64,000 nt of DNA, from assembly GCF_000236805.1 (NCBI RefSeq), contig NZ_AGFX01000012.1, positions 488,048 through 552,047 on the forward strand, given 5' to 3'. The notes beneath the pieces were generated by a model. The model had not been told where the DNA came from, did no database searches, and worked only from the letters and a program-made list of their open reading frames with translations. The stretch comes from Paenibacillus peoriae KCTC 3763 (GTDB lineage Bacteria > Bacillota > Bacilli > Paenibacillales > Paenibacillaceae). Every line of letters begins with the position of its first letter. The stretch's first letter is position 1. The position numbers and the translations under genes are program-made. Below are positions 26,990-35,495 of this stretch, piece after piece.

Positions 26990-28726
26990 TTAGCCCTCGA
27001 GAAGACTGGCATTAGCCCTGTCCATATTGCGATATTGAATAGCTTCAGCAACATGCGAAGCCTTGATTTTTTCTGACTCATTTAAGTCCGCAATCGTGCG
27101 GGACAGTTTGAGAATTCGATCATATGCGCGCATGCTTAAACCAAGTGCATCCATCGTCTGATTGAGCAACTTAGCCGCGCTTTGTTCCAATACCGCATAT
27201 TTACGCAGCATCTGCCCGGACAATTCACTATTCCATGAAAAGGGAAGCTTGCCGTATCTATGGATTTGTATCGCTTGTGCAGCCAGCACCTGCCTTCGCA
27301 TTTCAGCCGACGACAGGGATTCTTTTTCCTCCCGCCAATCCTTTGGCTGCGATACTTCAAGCTGGAGATCAATCCGATCCAGCAGCGGACCGGAAATACG
27401 CGAACGGTAGCGGGCTACCGCCGCAGGTGAACAGGTACAACGCTGATGTTCCATATCGCTGCCGAAAAAGCCGCAGTGACATGGATTTAAGGAGGCAGCA
27501 AGTAAAAAGTGCGCCGGATATTTAAAAACAGCACGTGAACGGCTGATTGTAACATTGCGGTCCTCCAACGGCTGACGCAGCACCTCAAGCACATGGCGGC
27601 TAAACTCAGGCAGCTCATCCAAAAATAAAATTCCCCGGTGGGCAAGGCTGATTTCTCCCGGCTTGGGTATACCTCCCCCTCCCACCAACCCGGCAGCAGA
27701 AATCGTATGATGAGGAGAACGAAATGGTCGAATGTTCATCAGATGGGGGGATGACTCCTTCCACTTCCCGGCAGCACTATATATTTTGGTCACTTCTAGC
27801 GCTTCCTTTTCAGTCAAGGGCGGCAGAATGGAAGGCAGCCTGCGGATAAGCATCGTTTTTCCGGCACCTGGTGGTCCCATAAGCATGATATTATGCATTC
27901 CAGACGCAGCGATAACCAACGCACGTTTGGCGTGTAGCTGGCCAAGCACATCGCTATAATCCTCCATGCTGCTGATGATCTCTTTTTCCTCACGCAGCGG
28001 GACATGCTCTGCCTGAGTTAAATGGTCATAGGAATGGATTATGACCTGTTGTCTAGCTGTATGCTTTTCTTGACTGGGCTTTGCAGTGTGATTTATAGCT
28101 GTGTCTGAAACAGAATCTATCATCTGTTTTGCAACTTCGTTCATGGACTGATCGTAAGCTGGAAGAAGTACAGGATTAGAACTTAGATCGGTCGGCTGCT
28201 CCCCACCAGTGTATTGTGTATGATCATTAACCGGAATGAGATCTGTCAGATGACGAATAGCGTAAATACGTATATCCGTGATCAGACGTGCCTCTCTCGC
28301 ATTTTCCTCAGGAAGCAGCACCGAATGGAACCCTTCTCGCTTGGCCAGATCCACCATGGACAGCACTCCGTTCACTGGACGAATGCTACCATCCAACGCC
28401 AGCTCGCCAATAAATAACGTCCGTTCCCCATCTGGTAAAATAACTTGTCCACTGGTTGTCAGCAACCCCAGAGCGATAGCAAGGTCGAAAGATGAGCCCT
28501 CCTTACGCAAATCAGCAGGGGCTAAATTAATCGTTACACGCTGGGACGGATATTTGAAACCACAGTTCTTGATTGCTGCCCGCACGCGCTCCACGGCCTC
28601 CCGAATCGCCGAATCGGGCAATCCGATAATGGCAGTCTGAGGCAGGCCATTGGACAAATCCGTCTCCACCTCAATCAGGACACCATCTATTCCATACAGA
28701 CAAGCTCCGTGTAATTTTCCATACAT
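26990..28726 (-). CDS. comM: ComM/YifB-family Mg-chelatase-like AAA+ ATPase
   Basis: Ring helicase family that in other bacteria drives branch migration during natural transformation. The 578 residues have an N-terminal Lon-protease-like fold (GLPQTAIIGLPDSAIREAVE near 28), a variable stretch of about 80 residues near 170-250, the P-loop NIMLMGPPGAGKTMLIRRLP near 278, Walker B GILFLDELPEFSRHVLE near 365, a Cys cluster CHCGFFG...CTCS near 415-435, and the C-terminal lid. It is longer than the usual ~510 residues because of the middle stretch. The start codon directly follows a terminator-like hairpin. Confidence 0.93.
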   Translation of the reverse strand: MYGKLHGACLYGIDGVLIEVETDLSNGLPQTAIIGLPDSAIREAVERVRAAIKNCGFKYPSQRVTINLAPADLRKEGSSFDLAIALGLLTTSGQVILPDGERTLFIGELALDGSIRPVNGVLSMVDLAKREGFHSVLLPEENAREARLITDIRIYAIRHLTDLIPVNDHTQYTGGEQPTDLSSNPVLLPAYDQSMNEVAKQMIDSVSDTAINHTAKPSQEKHTARQQVIIHSYDHLTQAEHVPLREEKEIISSMEDYSDVLGQLHAKRALVIAASGMHNIMLMGPPGAGKTMLIRRLPSILPPLTEKEALEVTKIYSAAGKWKESSPHLMNIRPFRSPHHTISAAGLVGGGGIPKPGEISLAHRGILFLDELPEFSRHVLEVLRQPLEDRNVTISRSRAVFKYPAHFLLAASLNPCHCGFFGSDMEHQRCTCSPAAVARYRSRISGPLLDRIDLQLEVSQPKDWREEKESLSSAEMRRQVLAAQAIQIHRYGKLPFSWNSELSGQMLRKYAVLEQSAAKLLNQTMDALGLSMRAYDRILKLSRTIADLNESEKIKASHVAEAIQYRNMDRANASLLEG

Positions 28727-28728
28727 AA

Positions 28729-28799
28729 CAAAAAAGCACCTCTCCTCATACTGAAATGTCTCCCAACGGGGATCATTGCATATATGAAAAAAGGTGCTT
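28729..28799 (-). terminator. Terminator-like hairpin after the nitroreductase, overlapping the comM leader
   Basis: Arms AAGCACCT (28734-28741) and AGGTGCTT (28792-28799) with a 50-base loop are followed by six T on the minus strand. It lies 43 bases after the nitroreductase stop. The last T is only three bases before the comM ATG, and the 3' arm carries the AGGTG that would serve as comM ribosome binding site. Confidence 0.55.
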
Positions 28800-28841
28800 C
28801 CAAATTTTCATAAGCCTTAATTAAGATTATCTGACCACAGA

Positions 28842-29393
28842 TTATTTGTCAAACAGGGTCAGCTTATCAGCTGCCGATGTACGTGCCCTTGGTTCAGGAA
28901 TGATCTCAGGATAACCTGCATATATCATCCCAATTACCTTTTCACCCGGTTGAATTCCCAAGGGTTCACGGAATTTAGGCGAATACAAAAATGGTTTTGT
29001 GACCCAAAACGTTCCGATTCCCTTACTCCATGCAGCAAGCATAAAGTTTTGCACAAGAGCGCTGACTGCTGCAAAATCTTCATCCCAAACCGCCTGACGC
29101 GGATCTTCTTCCAGTACAACTAAAAGCTGAATGGGGTTGTGCAAAATACCGCTCTCAAACTTGTTATCCTTGCCCACATCGGCTGCGATGGCTTCTGCAA
29201 GCTTTTTCCGTCCTTCACCAGCAAACAACAAAAAACGCCACGGTTCACGCATTTTATGATTAGGGGCCCATACCGCGACGTCCAGCAGTTCTTTGATGGT
29301 GTCTACCGGAATGGCATCAGCTTTGAATTTTTTAATTGTGCGGCGTTCCTGAATTACATCTATGACATGTTCACTAAAGGTTTGCTTTGTCAC
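28842..29393 (-). CDS. Nitroreductase family FMN-dependent oxidoreductase
   Basis: A 183-residue member of the nitroreductase fold. The FMN-binding start VIQERRTIKKFKADAIPVDT near residue 12-31 and the VAVWAPNHKMREPWRFLLFA stretch near 39-58 are characteristic; the C-terminal GMIYAGYPE motif near 160 is also present. The substrate cannot be predicted. The start is GTG with a perfect AAGGAGG site six bases upstream. The promoter is overlapped by a Fur-like box, which suggests iron-responsive control, for example a flavin or ferric reductase role. Confidence 0.9.
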   Translation of the reverse strand: MTKQTFSEHVIDVIQERRTIKKFKADAIPVDTIKELLDVAVWAPNHKMREPWRFLLFAGEGRKKLAEAIAADVGKDNKFESGILHNPIQLLVVLEEDPRQAVWDEDFAAVSALVQNFMLAAWSKGIGTFWVTKPFLYSPKFREPLGIQPGEKVIGMIYAGYPEIIPEPRARTSAADKLTLFDK

Positions 29394-29430
29394 GTATATC
29401 CTCCTTCATAGGTACAGCTTCCAGATATCC

Positions 29431-29461
29431 ATTATATAATGAAAATGATAACCATTATCAA
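29431..29461 (-). promoter_or_regulatory. Nitroreductase promoter with Fur box
   Basis: Minus strand: -35 TTGATA at 29456-29461 and -10 TATATA (17-base spacing, 29433-29438) or TATAAT (19-base spacing, 29431-29436). The 15 bases at 29446-29460 read TGATAACCATTATCA, a 7-1-7 inverted repeat differing from the Bacillus Fur consensus TGATAATnATTATCA at one position. The box covers the -35 and spacer. Confidence 0.75.
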
Positions 29462-29562
29462 TAAAATATACCTTTAGCTTTCCTTCCTGTCAACCTGTAC
29501 ATATAGAAATTCAGTTTGCTTGCTTCCCTTCAAAAAGCTTCTCGCTCTTTTTAAAACGCATT

Positions 29563-29946
29563 TTAAAACGCATCAATGAAATGGTCTGTAACAACAGCCG
29601 CTTCGTCGGTTAATCGTACAGCGAGCATATCAAAACGGATTGGAGCATCTCCAATCCCGTTCATATGCAAATATACGGAGGCTGTTTGGCGAACCTGGGT
29701 TATTTTACGCGCGGTGACCGATTCTGCTGGCGTTCCAAACCTGGAGCTGCTTCGACTACGTACTTCAATAAACACGAATGTGTCTTCCAGCTTGGCAATC
29801 AAATCCAGTTCGCCGCTGCGGCAGCGCCAATTACGCGCTATGATTTGATAACCCAGATCCTCCAAAAATAAAGCCGCTGCCTGTTCGCCCATCGTCCCTT
29901 TAGCTTTCCGTCGATCCTTCCCTCCGGTCCTCATTTCATTTCCCAT
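29563..29946 (-). CDS. YraN/UPF0102 family nuclease-fold protein
   Basis: A 127-residue protein with the YraN pattern GEQAAALFLEDLGYQIIARN near 18-37, WRCRSGELDLIAKLEDTFVF near 39-58 and VEVRSR, a restriction-endonuclease-like fold with E, D and E-V-R positions. The cellular role is unsettled. The ATG at 29946 overlaps the ylqH stop (TGATG); a GTG one codon earlier is also possible. Confidence 0.88.
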   Translation of the reverse strand: MGNEMRTGGKDRRKAKGTMGEQAAALFLEDLGYQIIARNWRCRSGELDLIAKLEDTFVFIEVRSRSSSRFGTPAESVTARKITQVRQTASVYLHMNGIGDAPIRFDMLAVRLTDEAAVVTDHFIDAF

Positions 29947-30245
29947 CACCTGTCATCCATCGGAGCAAGCCTGTCCATTTGATATATATAGGTAAGCACC
30001 TCTGCTACCAAATGATAGAGCTCTGCAGGAATTTGCTCGTCCAAATCCAGCTTGGACAATACCTCAACCAGCGCAGCATCCTCCTGTACGGGGACACCAT
30101 GCTCTTTGGCTTTTTCTAAAATACTTTCCGCAACGCGGCCGCTCCCCTTGGCAACGACAATCGGCGCTTCGTTCTCGCCAGGCGTATATTTGAGGGCGAC
30201 CGCCTTCTTTCTGGAAGGAGAGGGAGCTTCCAACGGCTCTTTCAT
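29946..30245 (-). CDS. ylqH: FlhB C-terminal domain-like protein YlqH
   Basis: A 99-residue soluble protein that resembles only the C-terminal part of FlhB, the export switch of the flagellar type III system (AVALKYTPGENEAPIVVAKG near 16-35; QIPAELYHLVAEVLTYIYQM near 75-94). In FlhB the cleavage motif NPTH precedes the AVALKY stretch; here the matching bases read PSRK, so autocleavage is not expected. It lacks the membrane domain. Its partner ylqG lies upstream with a four-base overlap. Confidence 0.88.
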   Translation of the reverse strand: MKEPLEAPSPSRKKAVALKYTPGENEAPIVVAKGSGRVAESILEKAKEHGVPVQEDAALVEVLSKLDLDEQIPAELYHLVAEVLTYIYQMDRLAPMDDR

Positions 30246-32368
30246 ATTTTAAGATCGACTCCTTTATACGGCTGAGGTACATAGCTTTGCACCTCAGAAG
30301 AGACGGGGCTGTCCGCTTCAGTCCTGATCGGCATAGGCTCGGTACGAAGCGATAGAAGCTGGTATCCTAATGACTCCAGCGCCGCATGAATGGATTCACG
30401 TCCGCTGGTCAACAACGAAGCGGCCCACTCCTGATCATTATGGAGCTTGAGACTCACAATTCGGTCCACGACCTGTACGTCCACCAACGTCGGCCCAAGC
30501 CCCTTCATGTCCAAATCAAACCAAAGACGACAGTTGGATGAATCCAGCTCCCCTCGTTTGCCACGACGAGACTGAATCTGAATGGTAGCTGTTTCACGAC
30601 CGTCCGGTCCGACAAACGGAATAAACATGTGTACTTGTGCAAAAGGGGCCGTCCGATCGGTATTTAGCAGCAGCTGCTGACCCGTCAGGTGCTGTACGAC
30701 CTGCTGAGCCGCCTCTTTCAAAGCGGGCGGCAGATCATCGCTGCTCATCAGCTGGAGCAGCGCCCCTTTTACGGTGTCTGCATCTGCTGACACCGTGCCG
30801 CCCGCCGCAGCTGCTAGCCCCGGCAGCGGCTGCGGTGCTCCCTCCGGCGGCTCCAAACGTGCCGCCGCCCCTTGCGCGGGCTGCGCAGCCGCGCGGTGCA
30901 CCTGCTGCTCGTGCTCTGCACCGAGCAGCTTTAGCACGCGGCCCACCCACGCATCCTCCGTGGGGGTGGGCTGCGTGCTGGCCGCTACAGACGCCGCTGG
31001 CTGCGAAGCAGCGGTGTCTGTAGCCCGCGGAGCGCTCGCGGCCAGCTGCGACGCTTCCGCTGCGGGCTGCTCCGGCGCAGCCGTGCCCAGCGCGGGCGGA
31101 ACGGCAGCGCGCAGCTCTTGCAGCAGCGTGCGCAGCCGCTGGAGCGGTGCCTCCGGCGCAGCGGCGTTGCCTGCCGCGGATTGCGGCACAGGGCCGCCAG
31201 CCGGCTGTGCAGCTGCGCGTTCAGCTGTAGCAGCGGTTGCCGCTGGCTTCGCGCCAGCAGGCTCTGTCGTTGCCGCCGCTGAAGCGCCATCAGCATCCTT
31301 AAGCTGCGTGCTTGCTGTGGCAGCTTGCTGCGACTGCTCTGCTTTGGCACGGGAGCCGCTTAATGTGTTATCGCCCGATTCAGACGCATGTACGCCAGCG
31401 TCCGAAGCGACTGTCGCTCCACGCCCCTTAGCTGCCTCTGCATCTTCTGGAGCAGTCCCTGGCGCCCCAACTGCAGCCCTGGTCGGAGTATCCGGTTCAG
31501 TAGCCAAAGCATTCGCTTCATTCCCCGCAGCAGCAACAAGGTTGGCTGCTTGAGTCCCTTTCAGCATCTCCTTGCCTCCTGCTGCTTGTCCAGCTTCTGC
31601 CTGCTTAGCAGCAGCAGAGGCATCCTTGGACAATACAGGCGTTTGGCCTTCCGGTGCATCAGCACCCCCAATAATGGAGGAACCTGCCGAACTAACTGAT
31701 GCTCGGTCAGCTCCCTTTACTGCTGTTGCTTCTCTCGCAGGCTGGTCTGTAGATGTTGCTCCCTGTCCTAGCTGCTTTAACACCGTTTCAAGCTCCTGCT
31801 CCAGCGATGACAGCAAATCATTTAAAGGAGGACCAAACATCGCTTGCCGCAAGCCGTTAATGCTTTCAGCCGTCAATGGAAGTCCCCTCTGAAAAGCAAC
31901 GGCCGCCGCCTGTACAAACGTTCCTAATTCTACATTTCCAGCTTGCTTTGCCAAGGCATTTTGCAAAGAAGAGGCATTTTCCGATGTCAATGGCACACCA
32001 TTTTTTTGCATGGCCTGGATAAGTGCTCTGTTTTGAGCCGTATCCGGCAGTCCCACTGATTCCAATACATCTGCGAGAGCTACGGTTTGCTGTGGTGCAT
32101 TAGCTGCATCGTTCAAAGGCTTAAGCACCGTCATTCCACTGGGCGAAGCCGGTTGTACCTGAAATGTTGTAGTCTGTCCAGGCTGAAGAGGGGTTTCCAG
32201 CTTTGCCCTGACTTGAGAGCCTTGTATTTGCAGCACAGCCTCACCACCGTCCTCAGACACCTTTAATACGACGCCCCTTACGACTTGACCTGGCTGCATA
32301 TCGAGCTTTTTGACCTCTCCCGCCTTCACATCACCAAGTAATCCACGAAATACAGATCCGATGTTCAT
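30242..32368 (-). CDS. ylqG: FliK-like Ala/Gln-rich protein YlqG
   Basis: A 708-residue protein (ATG 32368, GGAGG six bases upstream) of the YlqG type. The N-terminal 200 residues are ordered (GQVVRGVVLKVSEDGGEAVL), the middle (about 205-490) is a very Ala-rich, low-complexity region, and the C-terminal 170 residues (FIPFVGPDGRETATIQIQSR; KGLGPTLVDVQVVDRIVSLK) resemble the FliK C-terminal domain. The DNA for the linker (about 30740-31260) is markedly GC-rich. Function unknown; with ylqH it forms a FliK/FlhB-like pair outside the flagellar operon. Confidence 0.82.
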   Translation of the reverse strand: MNIGSVFRGLLGDVKAGEVKKLDMQPGQVVRGVVLKVSEDGGEAVLQIQGSQVRAKLETPLQPGQTTTFQVQPASPSGMTVLKPLNDAANAPQQTVALADVLESVGLPDTAQNRALIQAMQKNGVPLTSENASSLQNALAKQAGNVELGTFVQAAAVAFQRGLPLTAESINGLRQAMFGPPLNDLLSSLEQELETVLKQLGQGATSTDQPAREATAVKGADRASVSSAGSSIIGGADAPEGQTPVLSKDASAAAKQAEAGQAAGGKEMLKGTQAANLVAAAGNEANALATEPDTPTRAAVGAPGTAPEDAEAAKGRGATVASDAGVHASESGDNTLSGSRAKAEQSQQAATASTQLKDADGASAAATTEPAGAKPAATAATAERAAAQPAGGPVPQSAAGNAAAPEAPLQRLRTLLQELRAAVPPALGTAAPEQPAAEASQLAASAPRATDTAASQPAASVAASTQPTPTEDAWVGRVLKLLGAEHEQQVHRAAAQPAQGAAARLEPPEGAPQPLPGLAAAAGGTVSADADTVKGALLQLMSSDDLPPALKEAAQQVVQHLTGQQLLLNTDRTAPFAQVHMFIPFVGPDGRETATIQIQSRRGKRGELDSSNCRLWFDLDMKGLGPTLVDVQVVDRIVSLKLHNDQEWAASLLTSGRESIHAALESLGYQLLSLRTEPMPIRTEADSPVSSEVQSYVPQPYKGVDLKI

Positions 32369-32459
32369 ATCGCCCCTCCTCTCCTTCATCCCTCTATCAA
32401 AAGGGTCTATTTTATTAGGTATACATTATATCGGCATAGTCCCGTTTCGTAATAAGGCT

Positions 32460-33107
32460 TTACAGATCAAACAGCGTCGGCTGCTCTGTCAGCAAATTGC
32501 CCAAAAAACTGCGTCTATGCATCTCCGTAGGCCCTAGCGCCAAAATTTGTTCCCTATGCAGCTTGGTAGCATAGCCTTTATGTATACCGATTCCGTATTC
32601 AGGATACTTTGCATCCCATTCGCCCTTGCACAGCCGATCACGGGTAACCTTCGCGATAATAGAAGCCGCCGCAATAGATTGGCTGTTCGCATCTCCCTTA
32701 ATGATGGACAGCTGAGGAATGGGGACATCCACCTTCTCAGCATCCACAAGTAAATAATCAGGAGATACAGACAAAGCCTCAATAGCCTGCTTCATCGCCA
32801 AACGAGCTGCCTGTTTAATATTGATCTCATCAATCGTCCGCGCATTTACATAGCCTACTCCTACAGCAATGGCCTTCTCCATAATCAACTCGTAGTATGC
32901 TTCTCTCTTCTTGTCCGTCAGTTTTTTGGAATCATCCACGCCCTCCAGCAGCTCACCTACTGGTAAAATAACGGCTGCAGCCACGACATCCCCGAACAAA
33001 CAGCCTCGGCCTACCTCGTCAATACCAGCGATTCGCTCACAGGATTGCTCCCAGCACTTTTTTTCATAATGCAGCATATCCTTCACCACTACCTCTTTAT
33101 CTTCCAT
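32460..33107 (-). CDS. rnhB: Ribonuclease HII
   Basis: Cleaves RNA in RNA-DNA hybrids and removes misincorporated ribonucleotides. The 215-residue protein has the RNase HII signature RIAGIDEVGRGCLFGDVVAA near 24-43 (catalytic Asp-Glu), a second acidic site in DYLLVDAEKVDVP near 118, and NSQSIAAASIIAKVTRDRL with the third and fourth conserved positions near 140. ATG 33107 was chosen over an in-frame TTG two codons earlier. Confidence 0.96.
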   Translation of the reverse strand: MEDKEVVVKDMLHYEKKCWEQSCERIAGIDEVGRGCLFGDVVAAAVILPVGELLEGVDDSKKLTDKKREAYYELIMEKAIAVGVGYVNARTIDEINIKQAARLAMKQAIEALSVSPDYLLVDAEKVDVPIPQLSIIKGDANSQSIAAASIIAKVTRDRLCKGEWDAKYPEYGIGIHKGYATKLHREQILALGPTEMHRRSFLGNLLTEQPTLFDL

Positions 33108-33161
33108 ACTCAATACCTGCCCATCTATATGTAGTTTTACACTTCATTCATGCCACATACC

Positions 33162-33199
33162 AAAAAACCTTCCACCTCTCCGGAGAGATGGGGAAGGTT
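33162..33199 (-). terminator. Terminator after rbgA
   Basis: A long hairpin with arms AACCTTCC and GGAAGGTT (33166-33199) and a paired inner CTCTCC/GGAGAG, followed by six T on the minus strand, lies about 50 bases after the rbgA stop. Confidence 0.88.
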
Positions 33200-33247
33200 C
33201 TTCCTTGCCGCAATTTGCTATGTTCTGTCTTGGGCACCTGACCCCAA

Positions 33248-34108
33248 TCAGTAAGGAGCTTCCAAACTGAAACGTCCCAGCTTCCCTGCACGCAACTCGC
33301 GCAAAATAATTTTTGACGCCTTTTCGAGATCTACACGTCCGCCACTAACAATACAGCCACGTTTACGTCCGATAGCCTCCATAACGCTGACAACATCATC
33401 AGGATTTTCTGTATCCTCAGGACGTTCGGTAAGCTCAAAACGCTCTGCCATGGCATCCCAATAATATTGGACAAAATATTTTGTCGCGAAAAAGGCGATA
33501 TCCTCAACATTGAGAATTTCTTCCTTGATCGCACCAGTCACTGCCAGACGATAGCCGACGTTCTGATCCTCAAATTTAGGCCACAAAATGCCCGGTGTAT
33601 CCAGCAACTCAATTTCTCCGGTCTTGATCCACTGCTGTGCCTTCGTTACCCCCGGACGATCACCCGTAGCTGCAATATTACGTCCTGCCATTCGGTTGAT
33701 CAGTGTCGATTTGCCAACATTCGGAATACCGACAATCAAGGCACGTATAGGACGCGGATTCATTCCCTTGGAGATCTGCCGATCTATTTTTTCCTTAAGC
33801 AACAGCTTGGCCTGGACCGGAATTTCCTTCATTCCTGTCCCTGTCGTGGCATCCACCTGAAAGGCGATATGCCCCTGCTCCTTAAAGTAGGCAATCCACT
33901 GCTGCGATACGACCGGGTCCGCCAAATCTGCCTTATTCAAAATAATCATTCGCGGCTTTCCTTGCAGAATATCATCAATCATTGGATTTCGGCTGGAAAG
34001 CGGCAATCGAGCGTCAATCAGCTCAATTACCAAATCAATCAGCTTTAATTTTGCTTCAATTTGGCGGCGCGCTCTGGTCATATGACCAGGAAACCATTGA
34101 ATCGTCAC
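33248..34108 (-). CDS. rbgA: Ribosome biogenesis GTPase RbgA (YlqF)
   Basis: Circularly permuted GTPase needed for late 50S assembly. GTG 34108 (GAGG eight bases upstream) gives 286 residues starting [20 protein letters not shown], matching Bacillus. The G motifs are in permuted order: G4 ILNKADLAD near 57, G1 [16 protein letters not shown] near 125, G2 DRPGVT near 149, and G3 [12 protein letters not shown] near 170. The C-terminal ANTAR-like region ends [12 protein letters not shown]. It follows lepB. Confidence 0.96.
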   Translation of the reverse strand: MTIQWFPGHMTRARRQIEAKLKLIDLVIELIDARLPLSSRNPMIDDILQGKPRMIILNKADLADPVVSQQWIAYFKEQGHIAFQVDATTGTGMKEIPVQAKLLLKEKIDRQISKGMNPRPIRALIVGIPNVGKSTLINRMAGRNIAATGDRPGVTKAQQWIKTGEIELLDTPGILWPKFEDQNVGYRLAVTGAIKEEILNVEDIAFFATKYFVQYYWDAMAERFELTERPEDTENPDDVVSVMEAIGRKRGCIVSGGRVDLEKASKIILRELRAGKLGRFSLEAPY

Positions 34109-34195
34109 CGTCATCACCTCATTGATCGCAACTCCTGCCTTTACCTTTTAGGCTCCTGGCTAGAATTACGGCAGCTATGCTGCATATTAGTTATT

Positions 34196-34822
34196 TTAGT
34201 GGTTAATCCACTGCATATCCTTCGCTGGCCAGAAAATGACGTCAGCTCGGCCCACGACTTCCTTCAAATCAACATATCCAATCATCCGACTGTCTGTGCT
34301 ATTGGAACGGTTATCGCCCATAACAAAAATATGCCCTTCTGGAACTTTTCCATCCTTAAACTTCTCATTTGGAAAATTGGTAAACTTGTTGTAAAGCTCG
34401 CCATTTTGATGTGCTTCTGCCACGGGAGCCTTGAGATAAGGTTCCTGAATCGGCTTACCATTCACTGTGATCGTGTCACCTTCTACCTTGACCGTATCAC
34501 CCGCAACGGCAATGACGCGCTTGATGAAGTCTCTTCCTTCTTCCGGGACATGGAACACAATCACTTCACCCGGTTTAGGGTCACGAAAATCATATAAAAT
34601 CTCATTTACAATGACACGTTCTCCCGTATGAAAGTTAGGCTGCATCGACGGTCCATCCACAATAAACGGCTTAAAGAGAAGCCAACGGATTAAAAAGACA
34701 AGCACTAACGCAATAATGATGGCCTTTAGCCACTCAAAAATCTCTTTTTTTGGTTTACGCTTGGACTTATCATCCTGATCGGTTGGCTGCTGCACAGCTC
34801 CTTGTCCTACTTCTTGCTCCAT
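34196..34822 (-). CDS. lepB: Type I signal peptidase
   Basis: Membrane-bound Ser/Lys peptidase that removes signal peptides. The 208 residues have a charged cytoplasmic N-terminus, one membrane helix at about 32-52, the catalytic Ser in VDGPSMQPNFHTGERV near 60, the catalytic Lys in DFIKRVIAVAGDTVKVEG near 102, and the closing box VMGDNRSNSTDSR near 170. In Bacillus rplS is followed directly by rbgA, so lepB is an insertion shared with some other Firmicutes. Confidence 0.95.
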   Translation of the reverse strand: MEQEVGQGAVQQPTDQDDKSKRKPKKEIFEWLKAIIIALVLVFLIRWLLFKPFIVDGPSMQPNFHTGERVIVNEILYDFRDPKPGEVIVFHVPEEGRDFIKRVIAVAGDTVKVEGDTITVNGKPIQEPYLKAPVAEAHQNGELYNKFTNFPNEKFKDGKVPEGHIFVMGDNRSNSTDSRMIGYVDLKEVVGRADVIFWPAKDMQWINH

Positions 34823-34874
34823 AGCTCACTGTCCTCTCTTTACGGTCAATAATCCACAGTTCCCTATGTACGTA

Positions 34875-34913
34875 GAAAAAACGAAAGGAGCTTGTAACCA
34901 AGCCCCTTTCGTT
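34875..34913 (-). terminator. Terminator after rplS
   Basis: Arms AACGAAAGG and CCTTTCGTT (34880-34913) form a nine-base stem with an inner GCTT/AAGC; six T follow on the minus strand. It lies 11 bases after the rplS stop. Confidence 0.9.
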
Positions 34914-34923
34914 ATTCGTTGTA

Positions 34924-35268
34924 TTAACGACGAATTTCTTTAATTCTCGCTGCTTTACCGCGCAGTTCACGAAGATAATAAAGCTTCGCACGACGCACTT
35001 TACCACGGCGAGCCACGTCGATTTTATCGATTTTTGGGGAATGAAGCGGGAAAGTTCTTTCCACACCTACACCGTAAGAAATTTTACGAACTGTAAAAGT
35101 CTCACTGATTCCACCACCACGGCGTTTAATTACAACACCTTCAAACAACTGGATACGCTCACGAGTTCCCTCGATAACTTTCACGTGCACTTTCAAAGTG
35201 TCACCAGGACGAAAGTTAGGCAAATCTTTACGCAGTTGTTCTTCAGTGATCGCTTGGACGATATTCAT
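34924..35268 (-). CDS. rplS: Ribosomal protein bL19
   Basis: Protein of the large subunit at the subunit interface, 114 residues, with the family motifs [20 protein letters not shown] near 19-38 and [20 protein letters not shown] near 42. It is transcribed alone from its own promoter and ends in a strong terminator. The ~95-base leader contains a hairpin and may be the L19 autoregulatory leader. Confidence 0.98.
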   Translation of the reverse strand: MNIVQAITEEQLRKDLPNFRPGDTLKVHVKVIEGTRERIQLFEGVVIKRRGGGISETFTVRKISYGVGVERTFPLHSPKIDKIDVARRGKVRRAKLYYLRELRGKAARIKEIRR

Positions 35269-35363
35269 CTATGACTCCCTCCTTCCGTACAGGTGTTCAT
35301 GTTTCTTCTGGAAACACAACCGTTTCCTTCATCATCCACAGAGGACCACCGTATTACACACAA
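35269..35363 (-). ncRNA. Candidate L19 leader (5' UTR of rplS)
   Basis: The transcribed leader between the rplS promoter and ATG is about 95 bases. It contains a clear hairpin GGAAAC-loop-GTTTCC (35310-35327) and a strong GGAAGGAGG site just before the ATG. Firmicute rplS genes often carry an L19 leader (Rfam RF00556, recalled) that gives autogenous control. No covariance search could be run. Confidence 0.45.
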
Positions 35364-35370
35364 CAGATGT

Positions 35371-35399
35371 ATTGTATCATGGAGGTTACCGCATTGCAA
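35371..35399 (-). promoter_or_regulatory. rplS promoter
   Basis: Minus strand: -35 TTGCAA at 35394-35399 and -10 TACAAT at 35371-35376, separated by 17 bases. It directs an rplS transcript with a leader of about 95 bases. Confidence 0.7.
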
Positions 35400-35495
35400 C
35401 AACAAAAAGGGATTTGACCAAACATTATTTAATTGACTTCATTATAGAACAGGTCACTACCTGCTTTCAAATCCACTCATGTCTAAAGCGCTTTA

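Noticed and set aside
30774-31553. Plus-strand open frame (259 codons) rich in Ala, Ser and Cys
   Set aside because: Mirror of the Ala-rich ylqG linker; composition is explained by GC-rich antisense reading.
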